Below are positions 8,993-16,987 of a stretch of 64,000 nt of DNA, piece by piece. This DNA is from Rhizobium sp. 16-449-1b (GTDB lineage Bacteria; Pseudomonadota; Alphaproteobacteria; Rhizobiales; Rhizobiaceae). Below the pieces are notes generated by a model, which was given only the letters and a program-made list of their open reading frames with translations, did not search any database and was not told the DNA's origin. The position numbers and the translations under genes are program-made. Positions within the stretch are counted from its first letter, which is position 1. Each line of letters opens with the position of its first letter. Location of the stretch: NCBI RefSeq assembly GCF_017741935.1, contig NZ_JAGHMH010000021.1:350601-414600 (forward strand), in the 5' to 3' direction.

Positions 8993-10246
8993 TCAATCGC
9001 CTTCGGCTGCTTGCGGAAGGCGCGCGCATGTATTGGGAGTGGCCGTATTTGCGAACCTGCCGCTGATCCATTTGGCAGCGTCTTTCGCTGTATCGCGGGC
9101 GATGAAGCCATGCCCGACTTCTGGAAGCGTCACGAAGTCCACGCTGCTGCCATTGCCACAGAGACGGCGCACATAGGAGATGGTCACGTCGGGACGAACG
9201 ATGCCGTCAGCCAATCCTTGAGCAATGAAGATGGGAATCTGCTTTGGGAGAAAGCCGGGCGTATTCTGTCTCAGCAAGGCGTTCCACGGCTCTGCCGCGC
9301 TGATATCAGTGACAGTCAGGAAGTCCTTGACCAGCGGGCGTTCCTCGAGACGTCGTTCCAGAAGATCGAATATCGTCTCGATGCAGCCGCCTGCAAGCGT
9401 GTCGACCGTCGGCATCGCATTCGCGTCGACAATAGTGTCGAGCTTGATGTCGAAGACCCGTGACCAGGACCAAAGCGTAAGGGCCGTTAGCCCCTTGCCC
9501 CCGCTCGAGGCGAAGTCGTCGCGCATCAGCGTGCTGAGATCGGTTGCCGGCGCTGCCGCGGCAACGCCAACCAGTTTAAGCTCGGGCGCGTAGGTGGATG
9601 CCAACAAGCCTGCGTAAAGCGCCGCCTGCCCTCCCTGCGAGTGACCCCAGACGGCAAAGCGTGTCGGCACTCGTTCACCGAGAAGATCTCGCGCGGCCCG
9701 GACAGAATCGAGCACGGCGCGGCCTTCGCTGTCGCCAATGAGATAGGGATGGACACCAGGACCGCCGAGACCGGGATAGTCCGTCGCGACAACGGCAAAT
9801 CCTTGTTGCAGCAGTTGCTCGAGGCCTTGTATCTGCCGATAGACGCCGCGGCTTAGAGACGGCGCGCAGGCCGTGGCAACACCGCTGGTCGGATGTGCCC
9901 AGGCGACGATCGGACGGCTTGTGTTGTCGCCATCGGCCGGCACGATCAAGACACCGGAGACCGCAATTCCCTCTCCATGCAGGCCGACTGAACGGTAGAG
10001 GATGCGGGACGCGGTGGCACCCTGCGGAGAGAACGGCATGGCCTCCGAGCGGATGACGGAGCCGGGACGCCCTGCGAGTTCACCGCTCTCGGGCTGGTAG
10101 AACGCGTCGTTGGCTCTCGCCGAGCCCCAAGTCAGGAGTACCCACACGACAAGAGCCGCGAGCCCATATCCCAGCAGCAGCCGGAGCGTGTCTTTCGCCC
10201 GTGCCAACCTGTGCCTGGGCGGTTCTATGAAGCGGATTCGGGTCAT
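8993..10246 (-). CDS. secretory-lipase-family alpha/beta hydrolase
   Basis: 417 residues with one N-terminal membrane anchor or uncleaved signal (LLLGYGLAALVVWVLLTWGS, residues ~23-42) and the rest probably periplasmic. The nucleophile elbow is GHSQGG (AVWGHSQGGQAALYAG). The catalytic His is in LPEVGHGFIARD and the acid is probably the Asp of AQGLADGIVRPD. AHPTSGVATACAPS and ATDYPGLGGPG match the LIP/secretory lipase family. It probably hydrolyses an ester at the cell envelope. It is followed by the coupled DUF4239 gene. Confidence 0.8.
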   Translation of the reverse strand: MTRIRFIEPPRHRLARAKDTLRLLLGYGLAALVVWVLLTWGSARANDAFYQPESGELAGRPGSVIRSEAMPFSPQGATASRILYRSVGLHGEGIAVSGVLIVPADGDNTSRPIVAWAHPTSGVATACAPSLSRGVYRQIQGLEQLLQQGFAVVATDYPGLGGPGVHPYLIGDSEGRAVLDSVRAARDLLGERVPTRFAVWGHSQGGQAALYAGLLASTYAPELKLVGVAAAAPATDLSTLMRDDFASSGGKGLTALTLWSWSRVFDIKLDTIVDANAMPTVDTLAGGCIETIFDLLERRLEERPLVKDFLTVTDISAAEPWNALLRQNTPGFLPKQIPIFIAQGLADGIVRPDVTISYVRRLCGNGSSVDFVTLPEVGHGFIARDTAKDAAKWISGRFANTATPNTCARLPQAAEGD

Positions 10247-10345
10247 GATGGTCGTCCAATAGGGCTGATCGCCCGGTTCATTGATTTCAAAGAGCGCTGC
10301 ATGCAGCTTGAGATGGGGCGGCGATGGCCGCCCCTGTCCTCATGA

Positions 10346-11059
10346 TCACTGCCACTGACCATCAGGCAGACGCCCATGATACGGCGTGTCACGGCAATGA
10401 CCCCATGGGCCGAGCCACCAGCCCGGAGGGCACAGATTTGCAGGAGGATAGTATGCAGGCGCCGGATAGTAGGGCTCGACGTAGCGAGGCCCGGCCAACG
10501 ATGCTCCGATCGCCGCACCGGAGGCGGCGCCGAGTGCGTACCAACCAGCATTGTTCCAGCCGCGCCAATGGTCGATGAACACGGCGGCGGGACCGGTCGC
10601 GCCGGTCAGATTGCCCTCCAGCACGGAAACGTCGAACGTCAGCGTCGTGCCATCAAGCTTGGGCGACCTGAGCGTGACCACGGCGTCGCTGACATTCGAG
10701 CCTCCGCCAAGAACCGATACCGTTGCGTTCGGCGGGTCCTTGTCGAAGCTGTCGGCGCCAGCGCCCCATTGCTTGACGATTTCGTCGGTCGCGATGTGAC
10801 CGGCGGCGCGTGTCGGACGATCGGAGAAGATGATCGAGTTGGTGGCAACGCCCGTCAGCACCAGCTTGTCGCCTTCCAGCTTCGCGCCGTCGGCGTTGAC
10901 GACCAGGAGTGATGCTGCAGGCGCCTGCTGGCTGACTTGGCCGACAGTCTTTTGCAGGGGCACATGCGGTGCCTTGGCAGCATCCTGCCCCAGCGCGGTA
11001 CCCGCCAGCAGCGTGAGCGAGCCGGCGAACACCAGGCCGATTGGATTCATGCGTATCAT
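10346..11059 (-). CDS. exported protein with C-terminal GPWGHCR motif
   Basis: 237 residues with a signal peptide (NPIGLVFAGSLTLLAGTALG, cleavage near residue 24). The central part is beta-rich. After a hydrophobic glycine-rich stretch (YALGAASGAAIGASLAGP), the end reads CPPGWWLGPWGHCRDTPYHG. That tail is almost the same as the end of the protein at 11901-12221, so the two genes share a domain by duplication. The tail resembles the short Gly/Cys-rich domains of rhizobial secreted proteins. Function unknown. The cluster 10346-12221 consists of small secreted proteins in one orientation. Confidence 0.65.
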   Translation of the reverse strand: MIRMNPIGLVFAGSLTLLAGTALGQDAAKAPHVPLQKTVGQVSQQAPAASLLVVNADGAKLEGDKLVLTGVATNSIIFSDRPTRAAGHIATDEIVKQWGAGADSFDKDPPNATVSVLGGGSNVSDAVVTLRSPKLDGTTLTFDVSVLEGNLTGATGPAAVFIDHWRGWNNAGWYALGAASGAAIGASLAGPRYVEPYYPAPAYYPPANLCPPGWWLGPWGHCRDTPYHGRLPDGQWQ

Positions 11060-11101
11060 TGTCGAATTCCTTTGTGAGTTCCGTTGCGAAAGCCTCGGCG
11101 A

Positions 11102-11377
11102 TCAGCCGCCACCATGTTCGGCGGCATAGTCGATGCCGGCCTGAACTTCGGACATGGCCTGCATGACCAGTTCGGCGGCGCGCTCCTTGTGTCCGCCCTT
11201 GTTCGGCGTCGCCCGGTGAAGCGAATTCAGTGCGTTCTGGAGCTGGCGCAATGCGGCATCCATATTGCCTTGGTCCGCCATGGCAGGAGACGTTACGAGG
11301 GCAGCAGCCGAGCCTGCGGCGAGCACAACGCCTGCAGCGGCAAGCATGCTTCTGCGTGAAAGTGTGAGTTCGGTCAT
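11102..11377 (-). CDS. small Tat-exported helical protein
   Basis: 91 residues beginning MTELTLSRRSMLAAAG. The twin Arg followed by a hydrophobic stretch and SPAMA is a Tat signal, with cleavage near residue 34. The mature part is a short helical protein (NMDAALRQLQNALNSLHRAT, then HKERAAELVMQAMSEVQAGI) of about 55 residues. Export by Tat suggests folding or cofactor binding before export, but the mature protein has no Cys and no cofactor motif I recognise. It lies among other small secreted proteins. Confidence 0.65.
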   Translation of the reverse strand: MTELTLSRRSMLAAAGVVLAAGSAAALVTSPAMADQGNMDAALRQLQNALNSLHRATPNKGGHKERAAELVMQAMSEVQAGIDYAAEHGGG

Positions 11378-11405
11378 TTCAGTTCTCCAAGTTCGTGAGG
11401 ATTGT

Positions 11406-11885
11406 TCAGTTGGTGGCCGTGAGCGTCACCTTGACGACGCCGGTTGCGATGTTGATGCCGGTCTCGCCATCAACCGAGATCGGCTGCAGCGAAAACGACT
11501 GATTGCTGCCGCCGACCAGAGCATTCGCTCCGGCGCCCACGCCGAGCGCGGCACCTGCGGCGACGCCGACATACGTTCCAGCAAGGGCACCCTGAGGGAT
11601 CCCGCGCGTCGCCGACGCGACGCCCCAGATCAGGTGTCCTTGATCGACCTTGCCGATCTCGACGCCGTATTCGTCGATGTTTCCGACATAGGCCTCAGAT
11701 TGCCCGCCATCAGGCTTGAACTGGCAGGTCAGCGATTGCTTGCGCGCGAGGATCTCGCCGATGCCCTTCGACACGTCACAAGACAGGATGCCGATCTTGG
11801 CGATGTCAGCATGGCCGGGGACAACGGAAGCAGCAACCAGGACCAGTGCAAGCGCAAGCCCGCCGGAGAGTTTCGAGATAGTCAT
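11406..11885 (-). CDS. DUF992 exported protein
   Basis: 159 residues: a signal peptide (KLSGGLALALVLVAASVVPG, cleavage after GHA), then KIGILSCDVSKGIGEILARK and a second Cys in LTCQFKP, followed by YVGNIDEYGVEIG. These are the family marks of DUF992, a periplasmic alphaproteobacterial family of unknown function. The two Cys may form a disulphide. The glycine/alanine-rich stretch GTYVGVAAGAALGVGAGANA is typical. It lies 15 bases from the next secreted-protein gene upstream and is probably in the same transcript. Confidence 0.75.
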   Translation of the reverse strand: MTISKLSGGLALALVLVAASVVPGHADIAKIGILSCDVSKGIGEILARKQSLTCQFKPDGGQSEAYVGNIDEYGVEIGKVDQGHLIWGVASATRGIPQGALAGTYVGVAAGAALGVGAGANALVGGSNQSFSLQPISVDGETGINIATGVVKVTLTATN

Positions 11886-11900
11886 CTGTCGGCTCCCCCT

Positions 11901-12221
11901 TTACTTCCAGGTGCCGTTGGGCAGGCGACCGTGATAGGGCGTGTTGCGGCAATGGCCCCAGGGACCACGCCAGTAGCCGGGCGGGCACGCGTTGCTGGCA
12001 ACGGGGCGCTCCTGGTAGTAGCCATTCGGAAGCCGACCATAGAACGGGGTGGTGCGGCAACCGCCATAAGGACCGCGCCACGCATTGGGGCCGCAGCCGC
12101 CGGCGACGAGCGTGATCGCGGAAGGCGCCTCGATCGTCGGCATCAGCAGCGCTGCGGTCGAGATAGACGGTGCCGCGAACAGTGCGGCAGCGCCGAGGAT
12201 GACTGCAAATTTCGTGTTCAT
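11901..12221 (-). CDS. GCG_CRPN-type small secreted protein with repeated Cys motif
   Basis: 106 residues from ATG 12221, which has GGAG five bases upstream. A signal peptide (MNTKFAVILGAAALFAAPSI, cleavage after STA) is followed by GGCGPNAWRGPYGGCRTTPF and, 25 residues later, CPPGYWRGPWGHCRNTPYHG. The two units are repeats of C-P-x-x-(Y/W)-x-x-G-P-(Y/W)-G-x-C-R. The GGCGPN prefix followed by such repeats is what the GCG_CRPN domain describes. The second unit is also found at the end of the 10346-11059 protein. Secreted; function unknown. Confidence 0.7.
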   Translation of the reverse strand: MNTKFAVILGAAALFAAPSISTAALLMPTIEAPSAITLVAGGCGPNAWRGPYGGCRTTPFYGRLPNGYYQERPVASNACPPGYWRGPWGHCRNTPYHGRLPNGTWK

Positions 12222-12599
12222 GTTCACTCCAGATGTGTTGGATGCTGCGGGCGGTTGCGCTCGCTTAATCTGCATTTCGATTGGACTACGGTTGAATGCG
12301 TGTCTGTCGGACGATCGTCGTCTTGGGAGAGCGTCGGTTGCCGACCGGAGTGCGTCGCAGGCCATTGATGGCCGGTCGGTGTGCTCCGATGGCCGGGGGA
12401 TTAGCCGATATCGACCCGTTGCCGCATCACCACTTCTGGGTATGCGGTGAAAACAGGATCAGATTATTTCGCTCCCATCGGACGAAGAGTGGCAAAATCA
12501 GACATTGGAGCTGACGCCGACATCCGAGTTCCCGCAACCGATCGGCGACCGCCTTTGTCGATGCGTCCGCCCTTTGGGCGACCAATTGAGGATCAAGAC
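12222..12599. other. divergent intergenic region
   Basis: 378 bases between the leftward GCG_CRPN-type gene and the rightward MliC-like gene. It must hold both promoters. I see no recognisable coding sequence, operator or structured RNA. Confidence 0.4.
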
Positions 12600-12968
12600 A
12601 TGAAACTTATCGCTGTTACCGTTTGCCTCGCCAGTTCCTGCCTATCAGCGAACTTGGCAAATGCCGCAGAGAACGGAACGATCGAACTTCACAGCAAAAC
12701 GAAAATCGAACGCATGCAGGCTGATTACAACTGCGGAGCGGCGGGCAAGCTTGCGGTGACCTATATCAACGCCGATCCAAACTTTATCGCGCTCGTGGCT
12801 CTGCCCAAACAGCCGCAGCCGCTGCTGTTCACGTCGGTGATATCCGGCTCGGGAACACGCTATGCGGCTGGAAAGTACATCTGGTGGACCAAGGGAAATT
12901 CCGCGAGCCTCTATGACACCACGTTGGGTGACAATGCTCCGCCGACGATGACGTGCAACGCCTCCTGA
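12600..12968 (+). CDS. MliC-like lysozyme inhibitor
   Basis: 122 residues from ATG 12600, with GAGG about 9 bases upstream. A signal peptide ends at ANA (residue ~22). The mature part reads DYNCGAAGKLAVTYINADPN, then ISGSGTRYAAGKYIWWTKGN and a final Cys (TMTCNAS). The order Y-x-C...L-V-Y-N...SGSG-RYA-G...WTKG is the MliC/PliC fold, with the SG loop that enters the lysozyme active site and a Cys pair for a disulphide. There is no lipobox, so the protein is probably free in the periplasm. It should protect peptidoglycan against host C-type lysozyme. Confidence 0.75.
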   Translation: MKLIAVTVCLASSCLSANLANAAENGTIELHSKTKIERMQADYNCGAAGKLAVTYINADPNFIALVALPKQPQPLLFTSVISGSGTRYAAGKYIWWTKGNSASLYDTTLGDNAPPTMTCNAS

Positions 12969-12992
12969 TCGCGTTGCAGGCTCGAGCGAGGG

Positions 12993-13355
12993 TCAACCGA
13001 TCCTGTTCAAGACTGCGCGGAAGATCGTCGCCAAGCCAAGCAGGATGGTTAACGCAGGCAATATGAGGCCGGTGTTGAGCCGAAGCGACAACAGTATTCC
13101 GACGAGAGCAAAGATGGCGCCAGCGATCAGCCGCGACAACGGCTGAATGCTTCGCCAGCCCATGATCCTTGCAAGCCGGACGCTATCCCAGATCGCACTC
13201 ATTGCCGGCAGGAGCAGGATCAGAAAGATCCAGCGATAGGGCAGCGGGTAGCCGAGTTGGTCGATAGCAAGTGCCGCTCCCAACGCAATCAGCACACAGC
13301 CGCCGAAGGCGGAGACTAACCACCTGTGGGCATGCTTGGGACTATGCGCGAGCAC
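12993..13355 (-). CDS. small four-helix membrane protein
   Basis: 120 residues from GTG 13355. The choice rests on GGAGG six bases upstream and overlap with the end of the previous gene, whose stop is at 13342. Four hydrophobic segments are visible: FGGCVLIALGAALAI, WIFLILLLPAMSAI, LIAGAIFALVGILLSL and LILPALTILLGLATIF. No family recognised. The 14-base overlap makes translational coupling to the DUF6790-like gene likely. Confidence 0.6.
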   Translation of the reverse strand: MLAHSPKHAHRWLVSAFGGCVLIALGAALAIDQLGYPLPYRWIFLILLLPAMSAIWDSVRLARIMGWRSIQPLSRLIAGAIFALVGILLSLRLNTGLILPALTILLGLATIFRAVLNRIG

Positions 13356-13863
13356 GATAGTCCTCCAGAGGTCGTTCGGATGGAGATTGCTTCCAGGCCG
13401 CCCACAGCAGGATCGACAACGCAATGGCGCGTGCAATCGTCAGAGCGAGTAACAGGCCAAAATTGTCAGCGGCGTAGTCATTGTTCTGAAACGCCTGCAC
13501 AAAATGACCGACCGTGACGCCCACATAAAAGATAATCGCATAGAGCGCGACTGCGCTTTGAAACGACAGGCTGCGCCAGAATGCAAGGACGGCGACCGCG
13601 CCGAGTGCGATATCGGCAACGCCGACTTCAAACTCGAACGGGCTCTGCTGCCATCCGATCTGCGCCGATGCTATTGCGGGGAAAAACACATGGAAAAGAC
13701 CCGCCCACAAACCGTCGACGCCGACGGCCAACAACAGGATCCAGGACAGGTATCGACGTGCCCAATGTTGGTCGCGCCTGATCAACGTGGCGCAGATGAC
13801 GGCGGCGATGCAAAGGAACGCCGGCAGGTTTGTGAGGATAGTCCGGATTGTATCAGCGATCAT
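13342..13863 (-). CDS. DUF6790-like membrane protein
   Basis: 173 residues from ATG 13863, which has GGAG six bases upstream. Five or so hydrophobic segments are present. The central motif WAGLFHVFFPAIASAQIGWQ, then SPFEFEVGVADIALGAVAVL, is the conserved core of a small membrane-protein family that I know as DUF6790. Function unknown. It lies downstream of the second LuxR-type gene on the same strand (gap ~145 bases) and may belong to its regulon. Confidence 0.6.
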   Translation of the reverse strand: MIADTIRTILTNLPAFLCIAAVICATLIRRDQHWARRYLSWILLLAVGVDGLWAGLFHVFFPAIASAQIGWQQSPFEFEVGVADIALGAVAVLAFWRSLSFQSAVALYAIIFYVGVTVGHFVQAFQNNDYAADNFGLLLALTIARAIALSILLWAAWKQSPSERPLEDYRARA

Positions 13864-14008
13864 AGTGAGCTCCGTAGAAACGACCACAATGCTCCGATCG
13901 CGGTGAAACCCGATCGATGAGCTTGCGCGTTACCTACGACCACGGCCGAAAGCCCGCATCCTCAGAACTGGTGATTAGACGGAATGAGATTGAGCCGCTT
14001 TGGCAGGC

Positions 14009-15136
14009 TCAATGAATATAGGTTCCCAGCAGCGCGCCGATGCGTTCGAAGTCACGCAGGTTGGCTGCGTCCGTCTTGCGCAGCACAGTCCGTATCTGCG
14101 TGCGCACCGTGTCGAGCGAGACCTCACGATCTCGCGCAACGATCTCGGCTGTCTGCCCACCCAGGAGCGCTGCCGCGACAGCACCTTCGGCTGCGCTTAG
14201 CCCAAACAATTCGCTGAAAACACGCGGCGGCGCCGATCGTGGCTGCGAGATGTCATTGATCAGTACAAGGGCCGGCGTACCAACTCCGAGGACGGTCCCC
14301 TGCGCCGGCAAGGGGGTGACGAACACGGCGAGTTGGCCGATGCGATAGTTTTCGGTGGCGTCAAACTCGATCCGAACTGCACCGCCACTGCCACCATTGG
14401 CAGCGCTGTGGACGATTTGCCGGATCTTCGCGCCCTCACCTCGATCGACAACCAGTCGCGTGCCTCCTGTTGTCAGCGCCTTGGACAAGGAAATCGGAAT
14501 GTCTTTATGTGACAACGTCTTGGTCGCGGCTGTGTTCGCGAACAGCACGTTGCAATCGCCATCGACAACAACAGCGCTTCCGGGCAAGGCTTCGAAGGCC
14601 GCATATGTGAGGCGCGATGCAAGCTCGGATTCAAATAGCTTCTGACGCATCCTCAGTCCGCGGCGGACGTGCGGCATGAGCTGCTCCAGCGCAGTCCTCT
14701 CTCGACTTCCGAAAGCCCTCCCATCTCGAAAGAAGCTGATGATGGTGTGATCGCTGTCGCCAACGAGACCAATGAGCATGTTTTCCCGGCCATTCGGTCT
14801 GGCAAAATCCTGGTAGAACTCGGATCGCCGATAGCGTTCGCTATCGACGATTTCGTCGACGACCACGACGGTCTCCGCTCCGGATGCCGCGGGCTTCATG
14901 TGTGATGTAGCCGACCGCACCGGATCGATATGGAGATAGTAACTGCTGTAGCTGTCCTCGTCAGGCGAGGATGTCTGAAAGACGTTGGTGTAGCGACCGT
15001 CGCCGTCCCGGAAACGAAACGTCCCCGCTTCGGCGCCAAAGAACCTGAACAGGCGCTGCCCCAGTGATGACCAGTCTTGGTCGCTTGTCGATGCATCGTA
15101 GATGTCGCTGATGAGAGAATTACAATCCATATGCAT
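14009..15136 (-). CDS. LuxR-type HTH transcriptional regulator (paralogue 2)
   Basis: 375 residues from ATG 15136; ATG 15130 (MDCNSLISDIYDAS) is also possible. Same architecture as the regulator at 6648-7838: a sensor-like N-terminal half with GLVGDSDHTIISFFRDGRAF, a PAS-like EALPGSAVVVDGDCNVLFAN, and a C-terminal LuxR HTH with the recognition helix SLDTVRTQIRTVLRKTDAAN. The HTH parts are nearly identical, so the two probably bind similar DNA. No response-regulator receiver domain is present, so activation is by ligand or level, not phosphorylation. It is followed by two membrane-protein genes on the same strand. Confidence 0.8.
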   Translation of the reverse strand: MHMDCNSLISDIYDASTSDQDWSSLGQRLFRFFGAEAGTFRFRDGDGRYTNVFQTSSPDEDSYSSYYLHIDPVRSATSHMKPAASGAETVVVVDEIVDSERYRRSEFYQDFARPNGRENMLIGLVGDSDHTIISFFRDGRAFGSRERTALEQLMPHVRRGLRMRQKLFESELASRLTYAAFEALPGSAVVVDGDCNVLFANTAATKTLSHKDIPISLSKALTTGGTRLVVDRGEGAKIRQIVHSAANGGSGGAVRIEFDATENYRIGQLAVFVTPLPAQGTVLGVGTPALVLINDISQPRSAPPRVFSELFGLSAAEGAVAAALLGGQTAEIVARDREVSLDTVRTQIRTVLRKTDAANLRDFERIGALLGTYIH

Positions 15137-15493
15137 GCCACGCCCCACAACGTTTGAATGCAAAGAGCGCCAATACTTGAACATTGGCGGGTCATCAGTG
15201 GAAAGCTTATCGGACAGAGTGTCATTCAACCATTGAAGCTCAGAATGCAAAAATGGAATGCTTCAACGTCATGCTTAAGATGTTGCGCATATACTCCCGT
15301 CAGGTTGTATTCGCGCAACAAGATGCGACAAGACGCTGTCGCAAATAGGACAAAACTATTCCCCGCCCACGAACGAGATCATTTGGATTGAGGGGTTAGC
15401 GGGGGTCCAGTCCCCGCGAACACGTCGGTCACTTTCGAGTGTGAGCCACCAACGTCGTCGATCGGGCATTTCACGACTGCTGCGATCGTTCCA
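15137..15493. other. leader region of the second LuxR-type gene
   Basis: 357 bases. On the leader side two inverted repeats are visible: GTTGCGC (15282-15288) with GCGCAAC (15313-15319), and GCGACA (15325-15330) with TGTCGC (15337-15342). They are candidate regulator sites, perhaps for autoregulation. A GC-rich hairpin lies at 15399-15417 (GCGGGG/CCCCGC). No coding sequence seen. Confidence 0.4.
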
Positions 15494-15877
15494 TCACTCG
15501 TAGGCGACGAACGAGATTACGTTCCCGTCCGGGTCACGGACATGGAAGTCCGTTCCACCCCAGGGCTGGCTGGTTGGCTCCTGCGCAAACTCCGCGCCGC
15601 GGTCCCGCAGCTCCTCAAATAACCCGTGCACGTCCGAAACCTCAATTGTAGCGAGAATAAGCGAGACCTCGCGTGCTGCCAGATCAGCAAAATTCGGTTT
15701 GCTGACACACCGAAGATGCAGACAGGCCGCGCCGCGCGACACAGCGCCGTAAAACGGCGGCGTACCGTGGAGGAAATCGACGTCAAATCCGAGTTTCTCA
15801 TTGAAGAATTGCGCGCTCGCCGGCACATCACGCACAAAGAGGATCGGTACGATGGACGTCAGGGCAATTTCGCTCAT
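15494..15877 (-). CDS. VOC-superfamily (glyoxalase/bleomycin-resistance) protein
   Basis: 127 residues from ATG 15877, with GGAGA six bases upstream. It has the two-module VOC fold: TSIVPILFVRDVPASAQFFN and EKLGFDVDF in the first half, and TDFHVRDPDGNVISFVAYE at the end, the usual metal-side strand with the D-P-D/G-N turn. A candidate metal-ligand His is in LHLRC. Such proteins isomerise, cleave or simply bind small electrophiles or drugs. Nothing nearby narrows the substrate. Confidence 0.75.
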   Translation of the reverse strand: MSEIALTSIVPILFVRDVPASAQFFNEKLGFDVDFLHGTPPFYGAVSRGAACLHLRCVSKPNFADLAAREVSLILATIEVSDVHGLFEELRDRGAEFAQEPTSQPWGGTDFHVRDPDGNVISFVAYE

Positions 15878-16072
15878 GCAAGTCTCCGCTACGTCGATAT
15901 CCACCGGGTGACTCTACAGGTCGATTCATGTGTCTGCAAAGGGGCCCGAGCCAAACGAGAGCGACTTCCGCAAAGCGCCGCACAAGCCGACGTCGCACTA
16001 CCCCGTCGCCATAAGCTACTAAGCGGCGGTGACAATGTCACCGCCGCCCTCCTTGGGCACATATGGTGGAGG

Positions 16073-16543
16073 CTAGATGCCGGAGAGAACTCCGATGTCG
16101 CCGGAGCGCCAGATATTGTCGACCGTGTTGCGAGTGATGACCCAGAGGTCGCCGCTCCTCTTCAGCTCGACGTCGTAGCGGTTCTTCATCAGGTAATGAC
16201 GCAAGGGATCGCTGCGGGGAATGTGCTGCGCCTCGACGAGAACATCCATGCGTGCTGTGTCGCCATCGATCGTCACCCGCGGATTGCTGACGGAGTGAGT
16301 GGTGTCCAAGGTGGCGAGCGATGTCGTCAGCGCCGAGACGATGACATTCCGGCCCTCGATAACAGGATAGTCGAAGCCTGCCTTGGCGGCAGCCGGACGG
16401 AAGTCGGATACGGCATTCTCCGCCAGCGATGAGGCGAGGAGATTGTTGTCGCGAAGATCTATACCAGCAGCGAAGCGATAAAGGGCCTCGACGACGGCGA
16501 GCCGGTCTGCTGCGTCCTGTGCGAACGATGGCGAGATGGTCAT
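16073..16543 (-). CDS. SnoaL-like / NTF2-fold protein
   Basis: 156 residues, the full length of a SnoaL_4 domain: an N-terminal helix (AVVEALYRFAAGIDLRDNN), then TTHSVSNPRVTIDGDTARMD, YLMKNRYDVELKRSGDLWVI and NTVDNIWRSGD. The fold is a cone-shaped barrel used by isomerases, dehydratases and lyases; catalytic residues vary. It is the last gene of a five-gene leftward set (18384-19127 down to here) that faces an AraC-type regulator. Confidence 0.75.
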   Translation of the reverse strand: MTISPSFAQDAADRLAVVEALYRFAAGIDLRDNNLLASSLAENAVSDFRPAAAKAGFDYPVIEGRNVIVSALTTSLATLDTTHSVSNPRVTIDGDTARMDVLVEAQHIPRSDPLRHYLMKNRYDVELKRSGDLWVITRNTVDNIWRSGDIGVLSGI

Positions 16544-16647
16544 GAACGTGCTCCTTGTCGTGCCGGAGGCCTGCAGAATGCAGACCGTCCCCGGCGTCGG
16601 CGCGCCGGGCGCCGATGTTTCTGGTTCGATGGAACTGGTGGCGTTTG

Positions 16648-16974
16648 TTATTCGAGATCGGCGTCGATGCGCTCGATCAGGCCGGTGGGATTGATCGCGA
16701 TCTTCAGGATGCCGATCTCGTGTCCGAAATCGCCGGTGAAATCGAGCCTGACGCTGGAATGGAAGGTGCCCAGTTCTTCTATGGACAGCAGCTTGCTGCT
16801 GGTGTCGTAGCCGACGAAAAACCGCTCGAGGTACTGGCGGACACCAGCGTGGCCAATGAAGGCGTCGCCGACCGAGATATCGTCGATGACGGCGTCGGTT
16901 GCGAACAGGGACAATGCCCCTTCGACGTCGAAGGCATTGGCGGCAGCGATGAAGGATTCGACGAGCTTTCGCAT
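16648..16974 (-). CDS. NTF2-like (SnoaL-type) small protein
   Basis: 108 residues from ATG 16974 (MRKLVESFIAAANAFDVEGA), with GAGGAA 9 bases upstream; ATG 16995 would overlap the previous gene's stop. LSLFATDAVIDDISVGDAF, then IGHAGVRQYLERFFVGYDTS, is the SnoaL-like polyketide-cyclase/ketosteroid-isomerase pattern. It starts 14 bases after the stop of the saccharopine-dehydrogenase-like gene, so is co-transcribed. Having two NTF2-fold proteins in one operon suggests a small-molecule isomerisation or dehydration pathway. Confidence 0.7.
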   Translation of the reverse strand: MRKLVESFIAAANAFDVEGALSLFATDAVIDDISVGDAFIGHAGVRQYLERFFVGYDTSSKLLSIEELGTFHSSVRLDFTGDFGHEIGILKIAINPTGLIERIDADLE

Positions 16975-16987
16975 GGTGCCGGGTTCC

